Below, in pieces: positions 21,560-30,290 of a stretch of 64,000 nt of DNA. Source of the stretch: a virus; the IMG/VR virus record IMGVR_UViG_3300032236_000679, positions 1 to 64,000 of that record; one strand, given 5' to 3'. The stretch's first letter is position 1. Each line of letters opens with the position of its first letter. A program made the position numbers and the translations under genes. Under the pieces are notes generated by a model. The model searched no databases, was not told the DNA's origin, and saw only the letters and a list, made by a program, of their open reading frames with translations.

Positions 21560-24500
21560 TACAATCTTCCAACTACTACTTCAATAGTTTTAATTTCATT
21601 TGTTGTTATCTCTTCTAGACTTTTACCAATTATACATCCAGGTGTATATAGAGATTTATCTAATGCTTGTGCCACTCCATCAATATTACTCGAAACAATC
21701 ATTTGACCTTTATATATCGGCCCCAATACCCTACATGGGACACGCCCTAGTAGTGCAACTGGATACCCATCAGATTCACTATTCATTAAGTATGCAGGGT
21801 TAGTTGAAATAACGCCAGCAATTCTATCATTATGTGTTGTTGTAGTGGTTGTAATTTCATTGATTCCGCCAAATATAACAACATCACCTGGATTTAATTC
21901 GCAATCAGCAGTGTATTTTTCTGCAACGTCAGCATATTGTGCAGTTGTTGCTTTAGCAAATACAGTATTGAAAGTAGCACCCGTAGCACCAATGTTACCA
22001 ACACCAGATGTACCGCCATTAGCAATAGCAGTAACACCGCTTGTACTATTAACAGTTGCAGTGCCAGTAGTTGTTAAAGTTGTAAATGCACCAGTGTTAG
22101 CAGTATTAGCACCAATTGCACCAGTATGATAGCCAGTTATCTGTCCAGCACTTGTAGTTGTTACTGAAGTGAACACACCAGTATTTGGAGTAGTAGAACC
22201 AACTGTTCCGTTGAATGGGCCATTAAGAGGTCCGTTAAAAGTTCCTGTAAAAGTAGCACCTGTATTACCAATATTCAATGCATTAACTGTGGCAGCAGTT
22301 ATAGTACCAGCAACAGTACCACTTGTTCCAGTTATTACAGTAGTTGAGTTACCTATTGCTGTAGCATTGACTGTGGCAGCAGTAACTATACTAACAAAGT
22401 TTACGGTACCTGTACTAGTTGCTACAGTTTGATAGTTGGTGTTTGAAACACCAAAAGTTATAGGTGTTGTTCCGCCGCCTGAATTATTAAAATAGAAAAA
22501 GCCACTTGAATTATCTATATACATAGTGCCATTGCTATCCCAGCCAATGCCACCTCTTACTGCACCATTTTGTGCTGCACCTAAAGTAACAAAAGTATTG
22601 GAAGCCATATCTAATCGTAACGCTGGACGAGTGTAATTACTATTTTGAACGGTACTATTAAATGTTGCCGATCCGTTTGCTGTTAAGTTGCCAGTAGTTG
22701 TTAAGGTAGTAAATGCACCGGTGTTAGCAGTAGTTGCACCAACTGTTCCATTAAATGGACCATTAAGAGGTCCATTGTGAGTACCAGTTAAAGTTGCACC
22801 TGTATTGCCAATATTCAATGCATTGATAGTTGCAGCAGTTAATGTATTAAATGCTGAACCACTTCCACTACTAAACGAAACACCGTTAGCCCAAAATACA
22901 CCTCCAGTGGTAATCAAATTTCCTACATTTGCTGTGCTTGTAGTTGTTAATGTTGTGAATGCACCGGTGTTAGCAGTATTAGCCCCAATTGGACCTGTTA
23001 TATAACCTATTACTTGCCCTGCATTTGTGGTGGTTATGTTACCAGAAACTAAAGCAGGCACATTTATATTAAAAGTGCTTGTGTTTGAATTTCCATAAAC
23101 TGCCCAAATTGCTCGTTGAGCACCAGAAGCATTAGTAGAATATAAAACAAGATTATCATCGTTTTGCTGTATAAGAGTTACAACATTACCATTTGTTGTT
23201 GTAAACTTCAATGCTTTGTTATTTGTAGATAATGTAATATCGCTAGTTGCTGTAATAGTTGTGAATGCACCGGTGTTAGGAGTTGTTGCACCAACTGTGC
23301 CATTAAATGGTCCGTTTAATGGACCATTAAAAGTTCCTGTAAAAGTAGCACCTGTATTACCGATATTCAATGCATTAACTGTTGCAGCAGTTAAAGTACC
23401 GGCAATAGTACCACTTGTTCCAGTTAGTGCTGTTGCTGAATTACCTATTGTAGTTGCTTGTAAAGTTGCTGCTGTTATTGTTCCCGCTACTGCGAGACTT
23501 GTTCCACTTAGTGCTGTTGTACTATTGCCTATTGTAGTTGCTTGTAAAGTTGCTGCGGTTAGTGTACCAGCAATAGTACCACTTGTGCCAGTTAATACAG
23601 AATTTGAATTGCCAATAGCAGTAGCATTGACAGTAGCGGCATTTATTGTTCCGATAAAATTAGCAACACTGGTAGCAATTGTTGCAGCATTAGAGCCTTG
23701 AACTTGGAATACATGTCCATTTGCTGCTGTATAAGTTAAGTTCATTACTGCCGATGCGTTATTATTATTACCACCTGAATAGATGGAACTTCTTAATACG
23801 GTATCATTACCTAATGTCCTAAACCAATTGATATTACCTTGAATATCACCGCTTGTCACAACAATATTGCTTGTTTTAAAAAATGAAATATTTGGCGTAG
23901 ATGTTGAAGAGGAAGCAGTATGTTCAAGTTTAATATTAACATTTGCATTTTGATCGCCAACAATATGCAACGGACTTAATGGTGTAGTTGTACCAATACC
24001 AATATTTGCACCAGAAGTAACTATATTTCCGGTTGCTGTTAATGTTGTAAATGCACCTGTATTAGGAGTAGTTGCTCCAACTGTTCCGTTGATAGGTCCG
24101 CTTGCTGCGCCTTGATAACCACTAGTTGCTGTCAGTGTAGTAAACACGCCTGTGTTCGCAGTGTTGGCACCAATTGGACCTGTATGATAACCAGTTACTT
24201 GCCCACCATATAATGTTGTATAACTATTAGCAGTACTTGCTCCACTTATAGTTAACGATGTGAATGCGCCAGTATTAGCAGTATTAGCACCAATTGGTCC
24301 TGTATGGTATCCAGTTACTTGACCGCCACTTGTAGTTGTTACTGAAGTAGCAACTACGGAGTTGGGAGTAGTTGCACCTAGTGTACCATTATGTGCTCCA
24401 CTAGTTGCACCTTGGTATCCGCTTGTAGCAGTTAATGTTGTAAACACACCTGTATTGGGAGTAGTTGCTCCAACTGTTCCGTTTAATGGACCACTTGCTG

Positions 24501-25710
24501 CGCCTTGATACCCACTAGTTGCTGTTAGTGTTGTGAATACACCAGTGTTAGCGGTATTAGCACCCACTGGGCCATTAACATAACCAATAATTTGGCCACC
24601 AGCAACTGTTGTCAATGTGCTAAAAATTCCAGTATTAGCAGCATTAGCACCCACTGGACCATTAATATATCCAATAACTTGACCACCACTTGTTGTAGTT
24701 ATTGAAGTGGCAATTACTGTGTTTGGTGTTGTTGCACCAACTGTTCCATTGAATGGACCATTAAGAGGTCCGTTATGTGTACCTGTTATAGTTGCGCCTG
24801 TATTACCAATAGTCAATGCATTGATAGTTGCAGCAGTTAAAGTCCCTGCAAAATTTGCAGTTCCTGTCGCAGTTACAGTAGTAAATGCACCAGTATTTGC
24901 TGTATTAGCACCAATTGGGCCAGTTATGTATCCAGATACTTGACCGCCATTTAAAGTTGTAATTAAGTTAGCAGTAAAATTACCATTATAAATTGGAAGA
25001 TAACTTGCAACATTTGCATTACTGTAGGGTGGATTTACAACTAGATAACTTGCAACATTTGCATTACTGTATGTTCCTGTGGGAGGATTTGCAACCAAGT
25101 AACTTGCAACATTTGCATTGCTATATGGAGGATTTACAACTAGATAACTTGCAACATTTGCATTGCTATACGGAGGATTAGCAAACAAATAACTTGCAAC
25201 ATTTGCATTACTATAGGGTGGGTTTACAACTAGATAACTTGCAACATTTGCGTTGCTATAAGGCGGATTTGCAAGTAGATACCCAGCAACATTTGCATTA
25301 CTATAAGAAACAGGAATGTTTAATGTTGATGTTATTGCTGTTGTTAAATTAGAAAAATTTATGTTTGTTGTGTCTAAGTTAACAGAACCTAATCCGCCCG
25401 AAATATAATAATAAATGTTACCGCTTATTGATCCTTGTTCAACAAAAACTAGTGCGCCCGAACTTACAGCAGCATTTGTCGCAAAATCACTACGTCGAAC
25501 CCAAGTTCCATTAGATCCTGTGCCTAAAGTTGCAACACGATAAATTCCGTTTTGAGCAGGATTTGCTTGGCTTCTAACTAAAACACTGTCGTTCAATGAT
25601 AAACTGATGTCATCTACAGTATTTGGCGCACCACCAGACAATGTTACATCAGCAGTAGTTGCTGCTTTGACACTATCTTTATAATCTGTGACAACCCTAG
25701 TTAAACCCAT
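21559..25710 (-). CDS. Giant repeat tail-fibre protein, 1383 aa
   Basis: The N-terminal 125 residues (VTDYKDSVKAATTADVTL...) are a domain common in phage tail proteins. Seven tandem 15-residue repeats of the YSNANVASYLVVNPP type follow, then many repeats of about 29 residues (GGQVTGYHTGPIGANTANT...) and Asn/Gly/Thr-rich beta-structured segments. The last 120 residues (ADVAEKYTADCELNPGDVVIFGG ... NPAYLMNS ... GRVPCRVLGPI) form a C-terminal head found in many T4-like fibre proteins. It is likely a trimeric fibre. It overlaps the next gene by 1 nt. Confidence 0.8.
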   Translation of the reverse strand: MGLTRVVTDYKDSVKAATTADVTLSGGAPNTVDDISLSLNDSVLVRSQANPAQNGIYRVATLGTGSNGTWVRRSDFATNAAVSSGALVFVEQGSISGNIYYYISGGLGSVNLDTTNINFSNLTTAITSTLNIPVSYSNANVAGYLLANPPYSNANVASYLVVNPPYSNANVASYLFANPPYSNANVASYLVVNPPYSNANVASYLVANPPTGTYSNANVASYLVVNPPYSNANVASYLPIYNGNFTANLITTLNGGQVSGYITGPIGANTANTGAFTTVTATGTANFAGTLTAATINALTIGNTGATITGTHNGPLNGPFNGTVGATTPNTVIATSITTTSGGQVIGYINGPVGANAANTGIFSTLTTVAGGQIIGYVNGPVGANTANTGVFTTLTATSGYQGAASGPLNGTVGATTPNTGVFTTLTATSGYQGATSGAHNGTLGATTPNSVVATSVTTTSGGQVTGYHTGPIGANTANTGAFTSLTISGASTANSYTTLYGGQVTGYHTGPIGANTANTGVFTTLTATSGYQGAASGPINGTVGATTPNTGAFTTLTATGNIVTSGANIGIGTTTPLSPLHIVGDQNANVNIKLEHTASSSTSTPNISFFKTSNIVVTSGDIQGNINWFRTLGNDTVLRSSIYSGGNNNNASAVMNLTYTAANGHVFQVQGSNAATIATSVANFIGTINAATVNATAIGNSNSVLTGTSGTIAGTLTAATLQATTIGNSTTALSGTSLAVAGTITAATLQATTIGNSATALTGTSGTIAGTLTAATVNALNIGNTGATFTGTFNGPLNGPFNGTVGATTPNTGAFTTITATSDITLSTNNKALKFTTTNGNVVTLIQQNDDNLVLYSTNASGAQRAIWAVYGNSNTSTFNINVPALVSGNITTTNAGQVIGYITGPIGANTANTGAFTTLTTTSTANVGNLITTGGVFWANGVSFSSGSGSAFNTLTAATINALNIGNTGATLTGTHNGPLNGPFNGTVGATTANTGAFTTLTTTGNLTANGSATFNSTVQNSNYTRPALRLDMASNTFVTLGAAQNGAVRGGIGWDSNGTMYIDNSSGFFYFNNSGGGTTPITFGVSNTNYQTVATSTGTVNFVSIVTAATVNATAIGNSTTVITGTSGTVAGTITAATVNALNIGNTGATFTGTFNGPLNGPFNGTVGSTTPNTGVFTSVTTTSAGQITGYHTGAIGANTANTGAFTTLTTTGTATVNSTSGVTAIANGGTSGVGNIGATGATFNTVFAKATTAQYADVAEKYTADCELNPGDVVIFGGINEITTTTTTHNDRIAGVISTNPAYLMNSESDGYPVALLGRVPCRVLGPIYKGQMIVSSNIDGVAQALDKSLYTPGCIIGKSLEEITTNEIKTIEVVVGRL
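24993..25308 (-). repeat. Seven 45-bp tandem repeats in fibre gene
   Basis: Each unit encodes a 15-residue YSNANVASYL-type repeat. DNA identity is high, with a shared CTTGCAACATTTGC core on the plus strand. One unit carries a 9 bp insert. All units keep the reading frame. Confidence 0.9.
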
Positions 25711-25727
25711 AACTTTTCCTTACTATA

Positions 25728-25736
25728 TATTTAACC
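25728..25736 (-). promoter_or_regulatory. Late-type promoter box before 1383-aa fibre gene
   Basis: On the minus strand it reads GGTTAAATA, followed after about 17 nt by the ATG at 25710 with AAGGAA between. Confidence 0.5.
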
Positions 25737-25743
25737 ACTATTA

Positions 25744-28700
25744 TTATGCTATTTTTATACCAAACACTATCCAATTATATCCATCACTCCAAACATCCCA
25801 ATATTGAGTTGTTGCTTGTGCTAGTATTTTAGTGCTTGCAGAACTTCCGCTTGGTCCATAAAATGCGCCTGTAGGAGTACTTAATGTGATATTCTGTGCA
25901 GTATTTTGCCAAATTCTATAACCAATACCTAAACTATTAGCCAAAGTTGGATCTGGCAATGTTACAGTGTAAGGACTTGCACCAGTAAATTCTATGAATC
26001 CACTTGCGTCTGCTGTTGTTAATGATGCAGTTGTTGAAATAATTCTTGCATTTTTACGAATGCCGCCTGTTACAGTTAAGTCACCTGATATATTAGAATT
26101 ATCTGTTGTGGTTAAGATTGTTCTTGCATCAATAATATCAGTTGATAAAGGTGCTTCAGTAAATGTTAAAGTGTATCCACTTACACTATAAGAAGTAATT
26201 GGTATCTGAACAACGCCATTAATCATTACCATTGTACCAGCAGTTGTGGTACTTTGACTTAATGTAAATACCGTAGTTACACCATCACCTGTAAATGAAT
26301 CTGTTGTTACTGTAGTAAATGCAGCATCACTAGTTGCCCACTTTGTACCATCCCAAAATTCTAAGAACTTAGTGCTAGTGTTGAAACGAACCATACCTGC
26401 AACTTCAGTACCAGATGATGGTCTAGATCCTGTTGATCCTGAAGGTATAATAATACTGTCAGATGCATTAATTGCAAAAGATGCATTTTGTGGAATCGCA
26501 CTGGGCGCATACTTAATACCAACACGTCCAGTAGAACCGTTAGTTGTTAATAAATTAGAATATCCAGCAGCAATATTACCTTGTACAACTAAATTAGATG
26601 CTGTGCCACTATTATTAATCCAAGCGTTGCTGGAAGATACCAACCCGTTATTAATTGTAGTATTTCCAGTTGCTGCACCAACAGAAATTGTTGTTGCACT
26701 ACCAGCAAAGTTTACTGTTGTTGCTGTTGTGTTGAATACAGTAGCAGTAGTTTGATCTGTTGTGATGTATCCATTGCCCTGTAAATTAATACCATTGCCA
26801 ACATTTACTGAACCACTAATACCTGTACCGCCTACAACTACTAACGATCCTGTAGTAGTATTAGTACTTGTTGTGCCACTATTGGCAACAATATTGCCGC
26901 TTGCTATAAATGTACTTGACGAAGTAAGTGTAGTGAATGCTCCAGTGTTAGCAGTATTGGCGCCAATTGGACCTGTATGATAACCAGTTACTTGCCCACC
27001 ATTAGTTGTTGTAACTGATGTGGCAACTACTGAGTTAGGAGTTGTTGCACCTAGTGTTCCATTAAGAGGTCCATTTGCTGCGCCTTGATATCCACTAGTT
27101 GCAGTTAATGTTGTAAACACACCAGTGTTAGGAGTAGTTGCTCCAATAGTTCCATTTAGAGGTCCTGTTACGGCGCCTTGATATCCACTAGTTGCAGTAA
27201 GAGTAGTAAACACACCAGTATTAGCAGTGTTAGCACCTACGGGACCTGTTAAGTATCCAGTTAACTGACCGCCATTGGTTGTAATAACAGAAGTAGCAAC
27301 TACTGTATTAGGAGTGTTAGCACCAAGTGGTCCTGTAATGTATCCAGTTATCTGCCCACCATTTGTAGTTGTCACACTAGTGAATACACCAGTGTTAGCA
27401 GTGTTAGCACCAATAGCACCTGTCAAATAACCAGTTAACTGACCACCATCAGTTGTAATAACAGAAGTAGCAACTATCGTGTTAGGCGTATTAGCGCCAA
27501 TTGGACCAGTATGATAACCAGTTAATTGTCCGCCATTAGTTGTAATAACTGATGTAGCAACTACTGAGTTAGGCGTATTAGCACCAATTGGACCAGTATG
27601 ATAACCAGTTAACTGCCCGCCATTAGTTGTAATAACTGATGTAGCAACTACTGAGTTAGGCGTATTAGCACCAATTGGACCAGTATGATAACCAGTTAAC
27701 TGCCCGCCATTTGTTGTAGTAACTGATGTGGCAACTACAGAGTTAGGTGTGTTAGCGCCAATTGGACCAGTCATGTAGCCTGTTATTTGACCACCATTAA
27801 TTGTTGTTACTGAAGTGAATCTCCCGGACGCTGCGGTTACATTTCCAATAACACCATTTATACCGCCACCAACAAATAAATTACCTTGTATACCAGCGCC
27901 GCCATCTAATCTCAATACACCAGTAGTAGTGCTAGTAGATGCAGTTGTATTTGCTAAACAAACTTCACCTGCTTTAATAGTACCATAACTTGTGCCATTA
28001 AAAACATTGGCAATATCAGTTCCACTATCATACCATTCTAAATAACCAGTATTATTAGCACGACCTAAGAATGCAGCGTTATCTGCTATATCAAAGTAGT
28101 GAAATTTAAAACCAATATCATATGTATCATTAAGTGTTAAAGGTGCTAAATTAGCGTAGGTATGCAAATCAACAATAGGATCAAGTACTGAAAAAGTATC
28201 CGCACCTAAAATAACACGGGAACCACGAACTAATAAATTACCTTCAACAGTTAAATTGCCGTTTATCCAAGTATCTTTAACAACCCCAAGCCCACCACTT
28301 AATACTACACTTGCAGAATTATAATTAGTTGCTTGTGTAGTATTAGTGAATGTAGTTAATCCGCTTGATGTTAAAGTAGTAAATGCAGCAGTATTAGCAG
28401 TATTAGCGCCAATAGAACCTGTAATGTATCCAGTTACTTGGCCACCGTTAGTTGTTGTTACGCTTGTGAATACACCAGTATTTGGCACGTTTGCACCAAT
28501 AGCACCAGTATGATAACCAATCATCTGATTAGTAACAGTAAGATTGCCTGTACCAGTTAATGTTGCAACTGGAGTAGTATTAGCGAACCACTTAAATGAT
28601 CTTGCTTCATCGTGTACACTATTCCAAAGAACACCCGATGTTAATCCAATTGCATAATCAACTCCACTACCATCAACGAGAGGCCATAATACAATTTTTG

Positions 28701-30228
28701 TACCTGGACTTCTAACAGTTGTATTTGGATCACCTAGACCCGCTACACCTGTGGGAAAATCAATTCTATTAATTGTAGACCCATTTAAAACAATTTGTCC
28801 GCCGTTTGTAGCAGTATCACCAGTATATGTTGAAACAAATTGAGCAGATGTATTGATATTAGATGAAGTATTGACTGAAGTAAATGAAGCAGTATTTGCT
28901 GTATTAGCACCGATTGGACCAGTATGATATCCAGTTAATTGGCCGCCATTTGTTGTAGTAACTGAAGTAGCGACTACAGTATTAGGAGTATTTGCACCTA
29001 TAGGCCCAGACATGTACCCAATGATTTGACCACCGGCAATAGTTGTTAATGATGTGAATACCCCTGAATTAGCAGTATTCGCGCCAATAATACCAGTTAA
29101 GTATCCTGTTATTTGTCCACCATTAGTTGTTGTAACTGATGTGGCAACAACTGAGTTTGGCGTAGTAGCACCTAATGTTCCATTTAAAGGTCCTGTTACA
29201 GCGCCTTGATATCCACTAGTTGCAGTAAGAGTAGTAAACACACCTGTGTTAGCAGCGTTAGCACCTACGGGACCTGTAATATATCCAGTTAGTTGCCCAC
29301 CGTTTGTTGTAGTAACTGATGTGGCAACTACTGAGTTTGGTGTCGTTGCTCCTAGTGTTCCATTTAGAGGACCACTTACTGCACCTTGATATCCACTAGT
29401 TGCTGTTAATGTTGTGAATACACCAGTATTTGCTGTATTAGCGCCAATTGGGCCAGTTATATAACCTGTAACTTGTCCGCCGCTTGTTGTAGTAACTGAT
29501 GTAGCAACTACGGTATTAGGAGTGTTAGCACCTACGGGACCTGTTAAGTATCCAGTTAGTTGTCCACCATTAGTTGTAGTAACTGATGTAGCAACTACGG
29601 TATTAGGAGTATTGGCGCCAATTGGGCCAGTATGATATCCGGTTAACTGCCCGCCACTTGTTGTAGTAACTGAAGTAGCGACTACAGTATTAGGTGTGTT
29701 AGTTCCAATAGCAGTATTATCAATATAACCGCCAGTAATTATAATATTTCCCGATGCAAAATTACTTAAACTAGCATTAGTAATAGTTGCCCCTGTAACA
29801 GTGATGTTGTTAAACAAACCGCCGTATGCATGAATGTTAGCATATCCACTGTTTGGCAATGCACCGTAATAACTTGTGTTAGTAGTTGCAGAAGTATATA
29901 AAAATGCAAATTCTTTATTTGATTCATTCCAAACAAATGCAGAATTTGTTTGATTTCCTCTGCCTAAAATAAACCCAACATCGTTAGTGTTTACGCCACT
30001 AAAATTTCTATTTAGAGTTATGATTGGGTCAGAAGAGACGATATTAACAGTATCAAGTACTGTAGTGTTACCGTTAACTGTTAAATTGCCAACACTTAAA
30101 TTACCAGAATAAGTTAGGTTTGAAGGAAATAATGAACCGGTAATTGACCCAGGAACAATTTTAGTTGAAGCATGTATATCACTATTGTATACTTGATTAT
30201 TGCGAATTCTGGTTAAAATACCTGTCAT
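25744..30228 (-). CDS. Giant repeat tail-fibre protein, about 1494 aa
   Basis: After an N-terminal domain (TGILTRIRNNQVYNSDIHAS, then LSVGNLTVNGNTTVLDTVNI and LNRNFSGVNTNDVGFILG), most of the protein is made of 29-residue repeats (VVATSVTTTNGGQLTGYHTG...), several nearly identical at DNA level. The C-terminus has a module (RPSSGTEVAGMVRFNTSTKFLEFWDG, then FTGDGVTTVFTLSQ and EAPLSTDIIDART) also found in 33103-35061 and partly in 35098-35505. ATG 30228 is preferred over GTG 30237. It is very likely a fibre; which T4 fibre it replaces is unclear. Confidence 0.78.
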   Translation of the reverse strand: MTGILTRIRNNQVYNSDIHASTKIVPGSITGSLFPSNLTYSGNLSVGNLTVNGNTTVLDTVNIVSSDPIITLNRNFSGVNTNDVGFILGRGNQTNSAFVWNESNKEFAFLYTSATTNTSYYGALPNSGYANIHAYGGLFNNITVTGATITNASLSNFASGNIIITGGYIDNTAIGTNTPNTVVATSVTTTSGGQLTGYHTGPIGANTPNTVVATSVTTTNGGQLTGYLTGPVGANTPNTVVATSVTTTSGGQVTGYITGPIGANTANTGVFTTLTATSGYQGAVSGPLNGTLGATTPNSVVATSVTTTNGGQLTGYITGPVGANAANTGVFTTLTATSGYQGAVTGPLNGTLGATTPNSVVATSVTTTNGGQITGYLTGIIGANTANSGVFTSLTTIAGGQIIGYMSGPIGANTPNTVVATSVTTTNGGQLTGYHTGPIGANTANTASFTSVNTSSNINTSAQFVSTYTGDTATNGGQIVLNGSTINRIDFPTGVAGLGDPNTTVRSPGTKIVLWPLVDGSGVDYAIGLTSGVLWNSVHDEARSFKWFANTTPVATLTGTGNLTVTNQMIGYHTGAIGANVPNTGVFTSVTTTNGGQVTGYITGSIGANTANTAAFTTLTSSGLTTFTNTTQATNYNSASVVLSGGLGVVKDTWINGNLTVEGNLLVRGSRVILGADTFSVLDPIVDLHTYANLAPLTLNDTYDIGFKFHYFDIADNAAFLGRANNTGYLEWYDSGTDIANVFNGTSYGTIKAGEVCLANTTASTSTTTGVLRLDGGAGIQGNLFVGGGINGVIGNVTAASGRFTSVTTINGGQITGYMTGPIGANTPNSVVATSVTTTNGGQLTGYHTGPIGANTPNSVVATSVITTNGGQLTGYHTGPIGANTPNSVVATSVITTNGGQLTGYHTGPIGANTPNTIVATSVITTDGGQLTGYLTGAIGANTANTGVFTSVTTTNGGQITGYITGPLGANTPNTVVATSVITTNGGQLTGYLTGPVGANTANTGVFTTLTATSGYQGAVTGPLNGTIGATTPNTGVFTTLTATSGYQGAANGPLNGTLGATTPNSVVATSVTTTNGGQVTGYHTGPIGANTANTGAFTTLTSSSTFIASGNIVANSGTTSTNTTTGSLVVVGGTGISGSVNVGNGINLQGNGYITTDQTTATVFNTTATTVNFAGSATTISVGAATGNTTINNGLVSSSNAWINNSGTASNLVVQGNIAAGYSNLLTTNGSTGRVGIKYAPSAIPQNASFAINASDSIIIPSGSTGSRPSSGTEVAGMVRFNTSTKFLEFWDGTKWATSDAAFTTVTTDSFTGDGVTTVFTLSQSTTTAGTMVMINGVVQIPITSYSVSGYTLTFTEAPLSTDIIDARTILTTTDNSNISGDLTVTGGIRKNARIISTTASLTTADASGFIEFTGASPYTVTLPDPTLANSLGIGYRIWQNTAQNITLSTPTGAFYGPSGSSASTKILAQATTQYWDVWSDGYNWIVFGIKIA
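27459..27760 (-). repeat. 87-bp near-identical tandem repeats in fibre gene
   Basis: Three to four consecutive units of 87 bp (29 codons) are almost identical, for example from 27572 and 27659. More diverged copies lie throughout 26920-29700 and 24000-24900. The frame is kept in all. Confidence 0.88.
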
Positions 30229-30254
30229 TTTATCCACTACCTACGAGTTTGTTA

Positions 30255-30265
30255 GTATTTATTGG
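30255..30265 (-). promoter_or_regulatory. Late-type promoter box before 1494-aa fibre gene
   Basis: On the minus strand it reads CCAATAAATAC, about 27 nt before the ATG at 30228. Confidence 0.58.
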
Positions 30266-30290
30266 AAAAAGGACATAATCAAATTTGCAT

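Noticed and set aside
21845-23701. Plus-strand Val/Ala/Pro-rich ORFs (for example 23216-23701)
   Set aside because: They are antisense products of the fibre repeats, without ribosome-binding sites or families.
24993-29700. Regular DNA repeats resembling a CRISPR array or minisatellites
   Set aside because: The 45- and 87-bp units are in frame within fibre genes, lack unique spacers, and differ mainly at third codon positions.
21559-30237. Diversity-generating retroelement acting on the fibre genes
   Set aside because: No reverse transcriptase gene and no template/variable repeat pair with adenine-specific changes were seen.
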